A stretch of DNA of 42,058 nucleotides. It comes from a virus. The stretch spans positions 1 to 42,058 of the IMG/VR virus record IMGVR_UViG_3300020419_000030. One strand, given 5' to 3'. The translations under genes were made by a program, and so were the position numbers. Of this stretch, positions 24,501-32,724 are shown piece after piece; position 1 is the first letter of the stretch, and the number at the start of each line of letters is the position of its first letter. The notes below the pieces were generated by a model. It worked only from the letters and a program-made list of their open reading frames with translations. It had not been told where the DNA came from and searched no databases.

Positions 24501-26076
24501 TAAGATTTTAGGTGGTATGAATGCATCAGTTCCAGCCGTACAAATATTTGGTCAGAAAGTAGCTCCATTCTACTTAAATCTAAATGGTATGAATGATGTA
24601 ACTATAGATTTATGGGCAAGTAGAGGCATAAGAAAAATAACTGGTGGACTTTCCAACCCCTTGTATGGGAAATCTAAAAACGCTAGTATCTTAATTGATA
24701 CGCCAACAGCAGCAGAGTTGCCTACGTTTAAGAGGCTATTTGAGGAGATAGGAAGGCAACTTAATATAACACCTCAATCTGCTCAGGCGTTGCAATGGAA
24801 ATATGATCAAACTTTATTTAATGACTTAGGTGGGAGATTTCAACATGAACAATTCAGTCAAGGAGCAAAAGCCTTCAAAGAAAAAGATACCGTGGCATAT
24901 GAGGGAAGACATGGGTCTACTACTGCAAGGGATGTATCAAGCAGAACTATTGCAGCAGAACAGATCGAATCAAAACCCCCCATCCTTCTCACAGAACTCC
25001 TCGGAAGAGAAAGTGGAAATGATAGCAGACGTAATCCACCCTCGCCCAGTTCTACTGAAATAAATGAGACATTACCTACTGTTGAAAAAGCTTTTGAGGT
25101 AGGTAAAAAAGGCTCACCACACGAGTTTGGAATTTCACCAACTGAGGCTTTAGGAGTAGCGAGTGCTTTAGGATATATCATCCACTTAGCTAAGGATACA
25201 AAGACATTAAGAAAACTTTATGGGCAACCCATACCTAATGATGCTGTTTTATCTGGTTTTGTTAAGCATAGATATAATCCGAAAACTGGTAAAGTTGTAG
25301 ATAAAAGCCTTGTCTTAAGTGGTCGCAAAAGTGATAGAGAGAAACTGAAAAGGCTCACCGGTGACCCTGATGCTATATCTATGAATAGACTGTGGACAAA
25401 ATTCCATGAGGTAGGTCATGCCCTTGCTAGGCAAGATGTAAAGTTTAGTAGTAGCTCGATAACAGACTTAGGATACGGAAGAGAAAATGCTAAACCAAAT
25501 ATCGTACAAACAGCGACTATAGAGGGCGAGTTAGCCTCTTTATTCAACAATATTATGCAAGGAACAAGAGATGGTCATGGTCGTAAAGGTACTGGAGCTA
25601 CTATTGCAAAGGAAATAGTAGAACTTCAACTAAGACCTATTTCATATCAAGGCGATAAATCTAAACTTCTTATTCCAAGATATGGCTCATTCGCAGCCAA
25701 CATACAAACAAAAGTAGCTCTAAAGTTTATAGCCAAGAAATACGGTGCAGATAGTCCTCAGTATTTTGAAGCTGAAAATAACCATAAGAAATGGATAAAA
25801 CAATCTCAAGGATATGAACAATCTACAACCGAATTAGTAGCTGATGCCATTGCAGCGTATATGATTAACCCCCAAGAATTTAAAAGACACGCTCCTAGCA
25901 CGGCTAAATTTATACAAGATAACTTGAACAATAAACCCTCATCCAAGTTTGTTAAATTCTACGGTCACCCATTGGGTACGATATTGGCTATGTTTTTAAC
26001 AGCTCTTGCTCTAGGTGAAGACCAAGAGGAAGAAGAAGGTGCTTTATCAATGGGTCAAGGAGCGTTGAGTGCATGA
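21532..26076 (+). CDS. Giant internal virion protein with HExxH metallopeptidase-like domain (1514 aa)
   Basis: The position after the transglycosylase and the size (T7 gp16 has 1318 aa) fit the largest ejection protein. Residues 125-162 form a hydrophobic Ala/Gly segment, GTAIVGTAATALAALF onward, able to span a membrane. Helical, charged stretches follow (about 540-610). Around 995-1120 (KILGGMNASVPAVQIFGQKV, LWASRGIRKITGG, LNITPQSAQALQWKYDQ) it resembles a domain of large phage polyvalent proteins, perhaps DUF7178. Near the end, KFHEVGHALARQ has HExxH at 1292-1296, and TELVADAIAAYM has E1434 and D1438, the layout of gluzincin-type zinc peptidases. Residues about 1115-1180 have unusual composition and overlap a possible nested frame. 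Confidence 0.85.
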   Translation: MNYKIGNKTYSIPDNTPQATVDKIINTLALQEKWSEGGRDNAFQYSADQAQKLYGKSLEAFGRFSGFENVEKYGTEIAEQQDKDLAQGGYKPQYTKSFMDTLDQDGGLAAMGWVGEKLAENSVSGGTAIVGTAATALAALFSTPVAAVLGTGTLIGSAMLGTGEVALETEEKTGSYDEDIALGVGLVIGFLDKFGAGKVIPKDQLAKMTVKQVANALHKKGYVQASKELVKTTLKRGAVEGITESTQDAASMLASAYQGGEYTSDEVKNRLIDSAVIGKVYGSGASLAADTAKGTAKGINKVFSGVSGDGKTKQTSTPKEGATDLAILLKQIAEDNNFDLQDLDKMSQNGARVTVDTAHKHINNYMKNRISDLKTQLKITDLDEFSLVEDKILANIGFEEARNKTKNIVGVKEFESVERLVGHLREGQELIKFMKMSNELSKLHNSGYQKGLSKITDNFSPIGGSVGYDKGAINTEKVLRPIASGGAAITTGGASLLGQLGIVAGGRAIDKLRGVNKSVVDDYIQKNKDGTPIKTIKDPSIRQQAIDEQKRIEAETLAEEQRLLQEENERIELNKQLDQDNAPPAPNSPQFTVEDATGLNKDKVEQVLTILDMTATNPALKRAIASYRNSVRQGGRVQGLTELIRAMNVAITQNNIARDREPNQALNNSLNNPTNQNNQGTANWQNNPNYQRGIADNQALADELIQEADNDTNMPKVDKAKVMATLSTLKKNLGSNPVETAQRVIKDLQATLKDPNSAKYVIPYLERVVGQQGMKTDVNEETITETDEYIELLNPLTAAPKRSVEEIGKILEAHQLEKYGRKLDIVNNEEDFNLVKDELSKQIKYQLDNDPIAGDWYDQDIADTINTSSTVMPELKDPNNKKLLLLLTALTSIGEKPITNFRQGASLALHYFETGNIGEKSVIDGKERIVNPTTGKILGFKGASKEPALRLLDHMVKTMGLEGAMEWLHSTKTKKEIDAKRAEIGLGKQAKILGGMNASVPAVQIFGQKVAPFYLNLNGMNDVTIDLWASRGIRKITGGLSNPLYGKSKNASILIDTPTAAELPTFKRLFEEIGRQLNITPQSAQALQWKYDQTLFNDLGGRFQHEQFSQGAKAFKEKDTVAYEGRHGSTTARDVSSRTIAAEQIESKPPILLTELLGRESGNDSRRNPPSPSSTEINETLPTVEKAFEVGKKGSPHEFGISPTEALGVASALGYIIHLAKDTKTLRKLYGQPIPNDAVLSGFVKHRYNPKTGKVVDKSLVLSGRKSDREKLKRLTGDPDAISMNRLWTKFHEVGHALARQDVKFSSSSITDLGYGRENAKPNIVQTATIEGELASLFNNIMQGTRDGHGRKGTGATIAKEIVELQLRPISYQGDKSKLLIPRYGSFAANIQTKVALKFIAKKYGADSPQYFEAENNHKKWIKQSQGYEQSTTELVADAIAAYMINPQEFKRHAPSTAKFIQDNLNNKPSSKFVKFYGHPLGTILAMFLTALALGEDQEEEEGALSMGQGALSA
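24845..25063 (+). CDS. Possible nested gene in an alternative frame (72 aa)
   Basis: ATG 24845 follows GGGAG with an 8-nt spacer, inside the 1514-aa gene in the +1 frame. The product reads MNNSVKEQKPSKKKIPWHMR, then EDMGLLLQGMYQAELLQQN and ends HPRPVLLK. Over the same bases the main frame gives a low-complexity linker (SSRTIAAEQIESKPPILLTE, NPPSPSSTEINE). The stretch is richer in C than its surroundings. It may be a true overprinted gene, a relic of a gene fused into the large frame, or chance. Confidence 0.25.
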   Translation: MNNSVKEQKPSKKKIPWHMREDMGLLLQGMYQAELLQQNRSNQNPPSFSQNSSEEKVEMIADVIHPRPVLLK

Positions 26077-26564
26077 CGGCTCAGAGAAAGCAAAGACCTA
26101 AGTCTCCATCTAAGACAAGGTTTCCTCAGAAGGCTCCTAAAAGAAATTACTTTAGCACTTTGATGGATACCGAAGAAGGAAGAGCCTTAAGAAAAGAGTG
26201 GTCTAATAAACCGAAAAAGAATAGTGGTCGTCCAAGAGGGGTTCCTGACGGCTACAGAAAAGAGCAAATAGAACCCATAAGAGCAAAAAATAAAAAGGAA
26301 GCAGAAAGGCTAGTCGAGATTATGGCTGATAAATACAATATCGAAAACGAATATGCAAAAACAGCACTCAAAACTGCCGTTGAAGTTATGACTACAGTGG
26401 GAGAAACAAGAGAGCGTTTAAGTGCAGCTCGTTTAGTACTAGATTTTACGAAACAGAAACCAGCATCTAAGAACGAGGTAACAATGCATAAAGCTGAAGA
26501 GTTTTTAGCCACGTTAGCTCAGTCTGAAGAAGACGATGGATCGAAAACTACGGATAATCCGTAA
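26073..26564 (+). CDS. Terminase small subunit (putative)
   Basis: A 163-aa protein directly before the large terminase, overlapping it by 29 nt, and overlapping the upstream stop by 4 nt (ATGA). The N-terminus is very basic (RKQRPKSPSKTRFPQKAPKR, NKPKKNSGRPRG), suited to DNA binding. The central part is helical (KEAERLVEIMADKYN, EYAKTALKTAVEVMTTVGE), as in oligomeric TerS proteins, and the tail is acidic. Assignment rests mainly on position and size. TerS would recognise the packaging site and regulate TerL. Confidence 0.75.
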   Translation: MTAQRKQRPKSPSKTRFPQKAPKRNYFSTLMDTEEGRALRKEWSNKPKKNSGRPRGVPDGYRKEQIEPIRAKNKKEAERLVEIMADKYNIENEYAKTALKTAVEVMTTVGETRERLSAARLVLDFTKQKPASKNEVTMHKAEEFLATLAQSEEDDGSKTTDNP

Positions 26565-28107
26565 ACGCCTTAAAGATGAATTTCCTTTTTATTCTAAATC
26601 TGCTCTAAAAATAAGAACTAAGTCAGGTGAAATTGCTCCACTTGCCTTAAACCCAGCTCAAGAAATCTTACAAAAAGCTGTTGATGGTCAAAAGTCTACA
26701 GAAGGTAAGGTTAGAGTTATCATTCTAAAGGCTAGGCAACAAGGTCTATCAACATATGTTGGTGGATACTTATACTTCTCAGTAAGTCAGAATAAAGCAA
26801 GAAAAGCTATGGTGATTACCCACCATGCAGATAGTACAAGAGCCTTATTCGACATGACTAAGAGATTTCATGAGAATTGCCCTGAGATATTAAAACCACA
26901 TACGAAGTATTCTAGTAGAAGAGAGTTATCTTTTGATGTTTTAGATAGTTCGTTTGTTGTTGCAACTGCTGGTGGTGATTCAGTTGGTAGAGGTGAAACT
27001 CTAACACACTGTCATGCCTCGGAGTTAGCCTTTTGGAACAAATCTTCAGCAGAAGATATATGGAACGGTCTAGTTCAAGCAGTTCCTAATGAACCTAATA
27101 CAGCTATATTCATTGAATCAACAGCTAACGGTGTATCAGGTGTATTCTATGACTTATGGAAAGGTGCAGTAGAGGGTAGAAACGGTTATGTTCCGGTTTT
27201 TATTCCTTGGTTTACCGATCCTACTTATAGAGAAACTGTATCTAAGAAATTTAAAAGAACCCCTGAAGAAAGGGAGTTAGCTAAGAAATTTAAGCTCGAT
27301 AATGAACAACTTATGTTTAGAAGGCGTAAGATTGCTCAAAATGGCATTGATTTATTTAGACAAGAGTATCCGGCAGAGCCTGAAGAGGCTTTCCTGACTA
27401 CTGGTCGTCCAGTGTTTAACCCTTCACAACTTCAAAAGTTATTACCTTTAACGAAAGATGTAAAAGAAAGACTTGCTTTAGAAGGTGAGGAATGGGTCAA
27501 CCACTCAAGAGGTGAGTTAACGACTTATTTAAAACACGACAACGGAGAACGGTATGTCATCGGAGCAGATGTTTCTATGGGAATCAGATCCGGAGATTAC
27601 TCCGTGGCAACAGTTCTCGATAGTAAAAAAAGACAAGTTGCGACATGGAGAGGTCATGTCCACCCTGACTACTTCGCTACAATACTCTTTCAATTGGGAA
27701 CCTATTACAACGAAGCCTTTATCTGTGTTGAAAATAACTCCCACGGAATATTAACTTGTACTAGGTTAGGAAAAGATCTTGCCTACCCTAATTTTTATAC
27801 TGAAATACAACATGACAAAATCACTGACCGTGAGACTGTCAAATTAGGTTTTACAACAACAGTAAAAACTAAGCCTCTTATTATTGACCAATTAAGAGCG
27901 TCAATGAGAGAGGAAGAGTTAGAACTCAATGACAAAACAACTTTAAGAGAGATGCTTACATATATCGTCACTGAAAGTGGTGCTATGGAGGCTGAACATG
28001 GTTGCTTTGATGACTGTGTAATGTCGTTGGCTTTAGCTAATTATGTTCACGAAGGAGCATGGGAACCAGTGGAAAGTAAAGATCAATTTTATGTGGAAAT
28101 GATTTAA
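26536..28107 (+). CDS. terL: Terminase large subunit (packaging ATPase-nuclease)
   Basis: The 523-aa motor has an N-terminal ATPase with Walker A-like KARQQGLSTY (65-74), a coupling region (VITHHADSTRALFDM) and the ETLTHCHASELAFW segment expected near Walker B. IFIESTANGVSGVFYDLW follows. The C-terminal RNase H-like nuclease contains IGADVSMGIRSGDYSVATVL and FDDCVMSLALANY, supplying acidic metal ligands. This resembles terminases of P22/SU10-like phages more than T7 gp19. The start overlaps the small subunit. Confidence 0.93.
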   Translation: MDRKLRIIRKRLKDEFPFYSKSALKIRTKSGEIAPLALNPAQEILQKAVDGQKSTEGKVRVIILKARQQGLSTYVGGYLYFSVSQNKARKAMVITHHADSTRALFDMTKRFHENCPEILKPHTKYSSRRELSFDVLDSSFVVATAGGDSVGRGETLTHCHASELAFWNKSSAEDIWNGLVQAVPNEPNTAIFIESTANGVSGVFYDLWKGAVEGRNGYVPVFIPWFTDPTYRETVSKKFKRTPEERELAKKFKLDNEQLMFRRRKIAQNGIDLFRQEYPAEPEEAFLTTGRPVFNPSQLQKLLPLTKDVKERLALEGEEWVNHSRGELTTYLKHDNGERYVIGADVSMGIRSGDYSVATVLDSKKRQVATWRGHVHPDYFATILFQLGTYYNEAFICVENNSHGILTCTRLGKDLAYPNFYTEIQHDKITDRETVKLGFTTTVKTKPLIIDQLRASMREEELELNDKTTLREMLTYIVTESGAMEAEHGCFDDCVMSLALANYVHEGAWEPVESKDQFYVEMI

Positions 28108-28109
28108 TT

Positions 28110-30146
28110 ATGGCAGATAAAAAAGACTACAAAGCAATGGAAGATGGAGACATCATCCGTGTTGTAGAGAATAACATAAGAACAGCAGTAGGTTACTACG
28201 ACAGTGAGCTTTCACGAGAGCGAAAGAAAGTTACCGAGTACTACAATGCAACTCTTCCAAGGCCAGCTCATGACGGAAACTCAAAGTTTGTATCTCAAGA
28301 TGTATACAATAGTGTTGAGGCATTAAAAGCTGGATTACTGGAGACCTTTTCTGCTGGTAATAACATAGTGAAGTTTGCTCCTCAAAATGCTGACGATGTA
28401 GAAACGGCTGAGGTATGTTCTAAGTATACGGACTATGTCATGTTTAGACAGAATGATGTAAACGCTGTAATGAACTCAGTTATCCACGATGGATTAACAG
28501 CAAGAGTTGGTGTAGCTAAGATATTTTGGGATGACCGTGAAGAGATTATTGAAGAGGAATTTACTGATGTAACCCAAGATGAACTCGATATGTTGATTGC
28601 TCAAGATGATGTTGAGCTAGGAGAAAGTGAAACAAATGCTGTCGGCTTAATCTCCGGTACTATTCTTGTTACAAGAGATGCAAGTCAGGTGCAGATAGAG
28701 GCACTCGCTCCTGAAGAGTTCTTAATTGAGCCACAAGCTAAATCTTTAGATGAAGTTAACTTTGTATGTCATAGAACTAGAAAAACTCTATCTGAGTTAA
28801 GGGAAATGGGTTACTCAGAAGACAAGCTGAAAGATATAGGAAGTGACCACGAAGATGTCGAATTAGAAACTGACCCTGAGATATTAGCTCGATTTGAATC
28901 TATAGGTGCTAGTAGAGGCTTTGATAGCAAAGGCTACCAAGATCAAGTCCGAGATATTATGGTTCACGAATGCTATGTGAATTTAGATAAAGAAGGAACT
29001 GGGATAGCTTATCTTTATAAGGTATGCAAAGCTGGTAATATTCTTTTAGAGTGTACCGAAGTTGATAGAAAGCCTTTTGTTGTCTTTAGTCCAATTCCGA
29101 TACCTCATTCATTTTATGGATCTAACTTCGCCTCTAAAATCATAGCTACACAAAATGCTAGAACGATTTTAACAAGGTCTATTTTAGACCATGCAGTAGT
29201 AACAAATAACCCTAGATACATGGTTGTTAAGGGTGGTCTAACTAACCCAAGAGAATTAATAGATAATAGAGTTGGTGGCTTAGTTAATGTAAGTAGACCT
29301 GATGCTATTGCACCGATGCCTCAGTCTCCTCTAAACCCATTTATATTCCAAACTTTACAGATGTTAGATGAGGATAAGGAAGACGCTACTGGAGTATCAA
29401 AGTTATCACAAGGTTTAAATAAAGACGCTATAAGCAAACAAAATTCTGCTGCTATGGTAGAGCAATTAGCTACTATGTCTCAGCAAAGGCAAAAGATTAT
29501 AGCTAGAAACTTTGCTAACCAATTTATGAAACCTCTATTCCATGAAGTTTACAGACTTGTAGTTGAAAATGAGCAATACGATAAGGTAGTGGATATTGCC
29601 GGTTCTTTTGTCCAAATCAACCCAAGTGACTGGAAAGAAAAAAGAGATGTCATGGTTGAGCTAAAGTTAGGATATGGAGAACAAGAAAGAGATGCCATGA
29701 AGTTTATGCAACTCCATACTTTATTCTCACAAGATCCAAATTTACAACCTATGTATCAACTTCCAAATCGATACAATATGATGAAAGAGGCTCTACAAAA
29801 ACAAGGAATATTAAATGTCGAGGAGTTCTTAACTCCACCTGAGCAATTACAACCACCTGAACCTTCTCAGCAAGAGCAGATGCAAGTTCAAATGGCTCAG
29901 AAACAATTAGAATTACAAGAAAGACAAACTCAGGTTGCAGAAATGAAGACCCAAATGGAAGCTGAGTTAGGCAAGATGAAACTTGAACTGGATAAAATGA
30001 AAGCTGAAAGTTCTCATGCCATAGCGTCTGACAACCAAGACCTTAAAGAAGAGCAACTAGCTCATAAGAAGAAGGTTGATGACGCTGAATTAGAGATTGC
30101 GAGAAACGCTGACGATGTCAGAGCAATCGCATCACCAACTGGCTAA
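28110..30146 (+). CDS. Portal protein (P22/SU10-like, 678 aa)
   Basis: It starts three bases after the terminase stop. The N-terminal half shows the portal pattern (GYYDSELSRERKKVTEYYN, VSQDVYNSVEALKAGLLETF, GLTARVGVAKIFWDD), then IEPQAKSLDEVNFVCHRTRK and PIPIPHSFYGSNFASKI. The C-terminal 130 residues, rich in Gln, Glu and Lys (LELQERQTQVAEMKTQMEAE), form a long helix or coiled coil, like the barrel or crown of P22-type portals. At 678 aa it is longer than T7 gp8 (536). Twelve copies would form the DNA gate at the capsid vertex. Confidence 0.92.
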   Translation: MADKKDYKAMEDGDIIRVVENNIRTAVGYYDSELSRERKKVTEYYNATLPRPAHDGNSKFVSQDVYNSVEALKAGLLETFSAGNNIVKFAPQNADDVETAEVCSKYTDYVMFRQNDVNAVMNSVIHDGLTARVGVAKIFWDDREEIIEEEFTDVTQDELDMLIAQDDVELGESETNAVGLISGTILVTRDASQVQIEALAPEEFLIEPQAKSLDEVNFVCHRTRKTLSELREMGYSEDKLKDIGSDHEDVELETDPEILARFESIGASRGFDSKGYQDQVRDIMVHECYVNLDKEGTGIAYLYKVCKAGNILLECTEVDRKPFVVFSPIPIPHSFYGSNFASKIIATQNARTILTRSILDHAVVTNNPRYMVVKGGLTNPRELIDNRVGGLVNVSRPDAIAPMPQSPLNPFIFQTLQMLDEDKEDATGVSKLSQGLNKDAISKQNSAAMVEQLATMSQQRQKIIARNFANQFMKPLFHEVYRLVVENEQYDKVVDIAGSFVQINPSDWKEKRDVMVELKLGYGEQERDAMKFMQLHTLFSQDPNLQPMYQLPNRYNMMKEALQKQGILNVEEFLTPPEQLQPPEPSQQEQMQVQMAQKQLELQERQTQVAEMKTQMEAELGKMKLELDKMKAESSHAIASDNQDLKEEQLAHKKKVDDAELEIARNADDVRAIASPTG

Positions 30147-30164
30147 ATCAATAAAGGAGAGATT

Positions 30165-30437
30165 ATGTCACAGAAAGAACAAGACCTAATAGCGTTAGGT
30201 GTTGATGCCGACAACCTATTGAAAAATGAAACCTTTAATAAGGTTCTAAATAGAATGGTTGACGGTTCATTCGCTACCTTCACCTCAACTAAGCCTGATG
30301 AGAAGGAAAAAAGAGAAAAAGCTTATGATCACTACCGAGCTTTAGTGGACATTATTAGCACCCTCAAACAAGACATCCAAGTTAAGGATGAGATTGAGGC
30401 TAAAAACAAAGATTTAAACAGTTCAAAAGAGGAATAA
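30165..30437 (+). CDS. Small protein between portal and scaffold (90 aa)
   Basis: AAAGGAGAG lies upstream of ATG 30165, and the gene abuts the scaffold start without a gap. The product is charged and helical (KEKREKAYDHYRALVDIIST, LKQDIQVKDEIEAKNKDL) with no cysteine and no membrane segment. Small accessory proteins are often found here in marine podoviruses, perhaps assisting capsid assembly. Function not known. Confidence 0.75.
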   Translation: MSQKEQDLIALGVDADNLLKNETFNKVLNRMVDGSFATFTSTKPDEKEKREKAYDHYRALVDIISTLKQDIQVKDEIEAKNKDLNSSKEE

Positions 30438-31475
30438 ATGGAAACTCAAACACAATCCGAAAATAATACCAAACCGAATTTAGCACCATTGTCTGCTGAC
30501 GATGCTGCTGATGCTATTCTCTCACGATGGGAAGAGGACGCTGAAAAGCCATCCGAGCCTGAGGCAGAGGATAAACCTGAAGTCGAAACTGAAGAGACTA
30601 GTGACGACACTCAGGTAGAGACAGAAGAAAGTGATGAAGTCACTGAAGAACCTGAAGACCCTGAAGAAGAAACTGAAGAAACCGAAGAGGAAGATGATGA
30701 AACTGATGAAGAAGATCAAAAAGAAATTCTTGATGATGATGCAGAAGTTGAAGTCATTGTTGACGGTGAAACAGTTCAGGCATCTGTTAAGGATCTTAAG
30801 AGACTTTATGGTCAGGAAGCTAGTCTCACTCGTAAGTCTCAAGAAGTGGCAAAACAACGTAAAGATGCTGATGATGCTATTTCTAAGTCTAATGTCGTTC
30901 TTCAGAAGATGTTGGAGAACGCTGAGAAAAGGTTTAAGCCTTATAAAGATGTGGATATGCTCGTTGCATCAAAAGCCATGTCAGCAGAAGACTTCGCCCA
31001 ACTCAGAAAAGAAGCTAAAGAAGCCGAAGAAGACTACAAATTCTTAAATGAAGAGGCTGATGCTTTCTATAAGGAGATCAGTAATCAGAATAATTTAAGA
31101 ATGCAAGAAGCTGCTAAAGAATGTGTGAGTACATTACAAGCGACTGTTCCTGATTGGAATAATAACTTGTATAACGATATCCGTTCTTATGCCATATCCC
31201 AAGGTTTAGCCGAAAATGAGGTTAACCAATATGTTGATCCTAATGTGATCAAGATATTAAATAAAGCTAGACTTTATGATAAGGGTAAAAAAGTAGCGAC
31301 TGTTAAGAAGAAGAAGGTCAATTCGGTGAAGACCCTTAAAAGTAAAAAGGCTCCTTCTAATGCTAACTCTATGAAATCTCAAAGAATTAAAGAGGCTAGT
31401 GTTGCTTTAGCTAAATCTCAATCAAAAGACTTAGATGATATATCTGATGTTCTATTAAAGCGTTGGGAAGCTTAA
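30438..31475 (+). CDS. Capsid scaffolding protein (345 aa)
   Basis: Residues 30-110 are extremely acidic (Glu/Asp runs), the middle is helical (TRKSQEVAKQRKDADDAISK, LRKEAKEAEEDYKFLNEEAD), and the end is basic (KKVATVKKKKVNSVK). This composition and the place between portal and capsid fit a scaffold. A short motif occurs at both ends: ADDAADAILSRWEED near residues 20-34 and DDISDVLLKRWEA at the very C-terminus. The C-terminal basic helix would bind the capsid protein; the N-terminal copy could contact a second site or the portal. Confidence 0.85.
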   Translation: METQTQSENNTKPNLAPLSADDAADAILSRWEEDAEKPSEPEAEDKPEVETEETSDDTQVETEESDEVTEEPEDPEEETEETEEEDDETDEEDQKEILDDDAEVEVIVDGETVQASVKDLKRLYGQEASLTRKSQEVAKQRKDADDAISKSNVVLQKMLENAEKRFKPYKDVDMLVASKAMSAEDFAQLRKEAKEAEEDYKFLNEEADAFYKEISNQNNLRMQEAAKECVSTLQATVPDWNNNLYNDIRSYAISQGLAENEVNQYVDPNVIKILNKARLYDKGKKVATVKKKKVNSVKTLKSKKAPSNANSMKSQRIKEASVALAKSQSKDLDDISDVLLKRWEA

Positions 31476-31508
31476 TTTTAACCATCGTAACTAGAAAAGG
31501 AAAATAAG

Positions 31509-32396
31509 ATGGCTGTCTATACGTCATATAATCAAATTGGACTGAAGGAAGATGTGTCGGATATTATTTCTAATATCACTCCGGCAGATACTCCATTTAC
31601 CACTATGATTAAAACCGAAAAATGCTCTGCTAGAGTGTATGAGTATCAAGAAGATACACTTGCTTCAGCAGCAGATAATAAAAAGGTCGAGGGTGCTGCA
31701 TTCTCTGCCGGAACTCAGTCTCCGACTACAATGAGAACTGGGAATACTCAAATCCTTGCTAAAACCTTTGAAGTATCAGCAACAGCCGATGTTGTCGCTA
31801 CTTATGGTAGAGCTAAGGAAACTGCTTACCAACTTGGTAAGACACTAAAAGAAATCAAGCGTGACTTAGAATATGCTTATGTAGGACACGACAATGCAGC
31901 AGTTACTGGTAACAGTTCTACTGCAAGAGAGATGGCATCAGCTACTCAGTTGATCTCATCGTCTACAGACGCTGGTTCTAACTCTACTGATGCTCTAACT
32001 GAGGCTAAATTCTTAGTTGAAGCTCAGGCTTGTTTCACTGCTGGATCTGATCCGAGTGTTTTCATGATCAAACCAGCCGATGCTACAATTGTAGCTGGGT
32101 TCACTGGAGCCTCAGGTAGATACAGAAACTTCAATGACGACACAAGAACTCTTGTTAACGTGGTTGATCTTTATGTGTCTCCATTTGGCGAGTACAAGAT
32201 TGTGCTAAACCGGCACCAATTGACTACTCATGGGTTCCTACTAGACCCAACTATGTTTAGATCTATGGTTCTAAGACCGTTTGCAAGAACTCTCTTAGGA
32301 AAGACATCAGACGGTGATACTCATGCCGTGGTAGGTGAATATGGACTTAAGCATATGAACTTTGCCGATAGTGGCATGATCACTGGCTTATCATAA
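31509..32396 (+). CDS. Major capsid protein (SU10-type, DUF5309-like)
   Basis: The 295-aa product begins MAVYTSYNQIGLKEDVSDII and contains NITPADTPFTTMI, EYQEDTLASAADNKKVEGAA, EVSATADVVATYGRAKETAYQ and LKEIKRDLEYAYVGHD. This is the pattern of the SU10 major-head family, an HK97-fold capsid protein, and differs from T7 gp10. The RBS AAAAGGAAAA precedes ATG 31509. A large hairpin follows the stop codon. Confidence 0.92.
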   Translation: MAVYTSYNQIGLKEDVSDIISNITPADTPFTTMIKTEKCSARVYEYQEDTLASAADNKKVEGAAFSAGTQSPTTMRTGNTQILAKTFEVSATADVVATYGRAKETAYQLGKTLKEIKRDLEYAYVGHDNAAVTGNSSTAREMASATQLISSSTDAGSNSTDALTEAKFLVEAQACFTAGSDPSVFMIKPADATIVAGFTGASGRYRNFNDDTRTLVNVVDLYVSPFGEYKIVLNRHQLTTHGFLLDPTMFRSMVLRPFARTLLGKTSDGDTHAVVGEYGLKHMNFADSGMITGLS

Positions 32397-32410
32397 GCCT
32401 AACCTAATTG

Positions 32411-32452
32411 TATAAGGGTAGTGAATTTTGCTCTCCTTATCACTCCCTTATA
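32411..32452 (+). terminator. Large hairpin after the capsid gene
   Basis: TATAAGGG-T-AGTGA pairs with TCACT-CCCTTATA, giving 13 bp with one bulged T and a 15-nt loop. It starts 15 nt after the capsid stop. There is no T-run, so it may be a pause or RNase III-type processing and stability element more than a strong terminator. T7 has its main terminator in the equivalent place. Confidence 0.6.
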
Positions 32453-32475
32453 CATACTAACAAAAAGAAGAAGTT

Positions 32476-32724
32476 ATGTGGTTTCGCATTTTTGAATATT
32501 ACGAAGATATGCACAGACGACCAGTGAAGTATCTAAGTGGCACTCAAAAACCAAAACCTAAAACTAAGAGAAGATATTATTATCCTCATCCGTTTTATAA
32601 GGCGAAGACATCCCTTCTTCTTAAATTATCTAGCTTTGTAGGGCGATTTTCTAATTATTTATATAAATCCTATCTAAAGGCTCATGATTCAAAGAAAGAG
32701 AGAAAGATTAATGAAATACGATAA
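32476..32724 (+). CDS. Small basic protein (82 aa)
   Basis: It lies after the capsid hairpin with AAGAAGAAG upstream of ATG 32476. The sequence is rich in Lys, Arg and Tyr (KPKPKTKRRYYYPHPFYKAK) with a mildly hydrophobic stretch (TSLLLKLSSFVGRFSNYLYK). It overlaps the next gene by 14 nt. Nothing is recognised; it could be a DNA-binding or membrane-associated protein. Confidence 0.55.
   Translation: MWFRIFEYYEDMHRRPVKYLSGTQKPKPKTKRRYYYPHPFYKAKTSLLLKLSSFVGRFSNYLYKSYLKAHDSKKERKINEIR

Noticed and set aside
24858-25181. 107-aa minus-strand open frame opposite the 1514-aa gene
   Set aside because: All convincing genes are on the + strand, there is no RBS, and it is a mirror of the C-rich linker.
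30522-31047. Alternative and antisense frames over the scaffold gene (111 aa on the - strand, 138 aa on the + strand)
   Set aside because: They mirror the Glu/Asp/Lys-rich codons of the scaffold gene and lack sensible starts or RBS.
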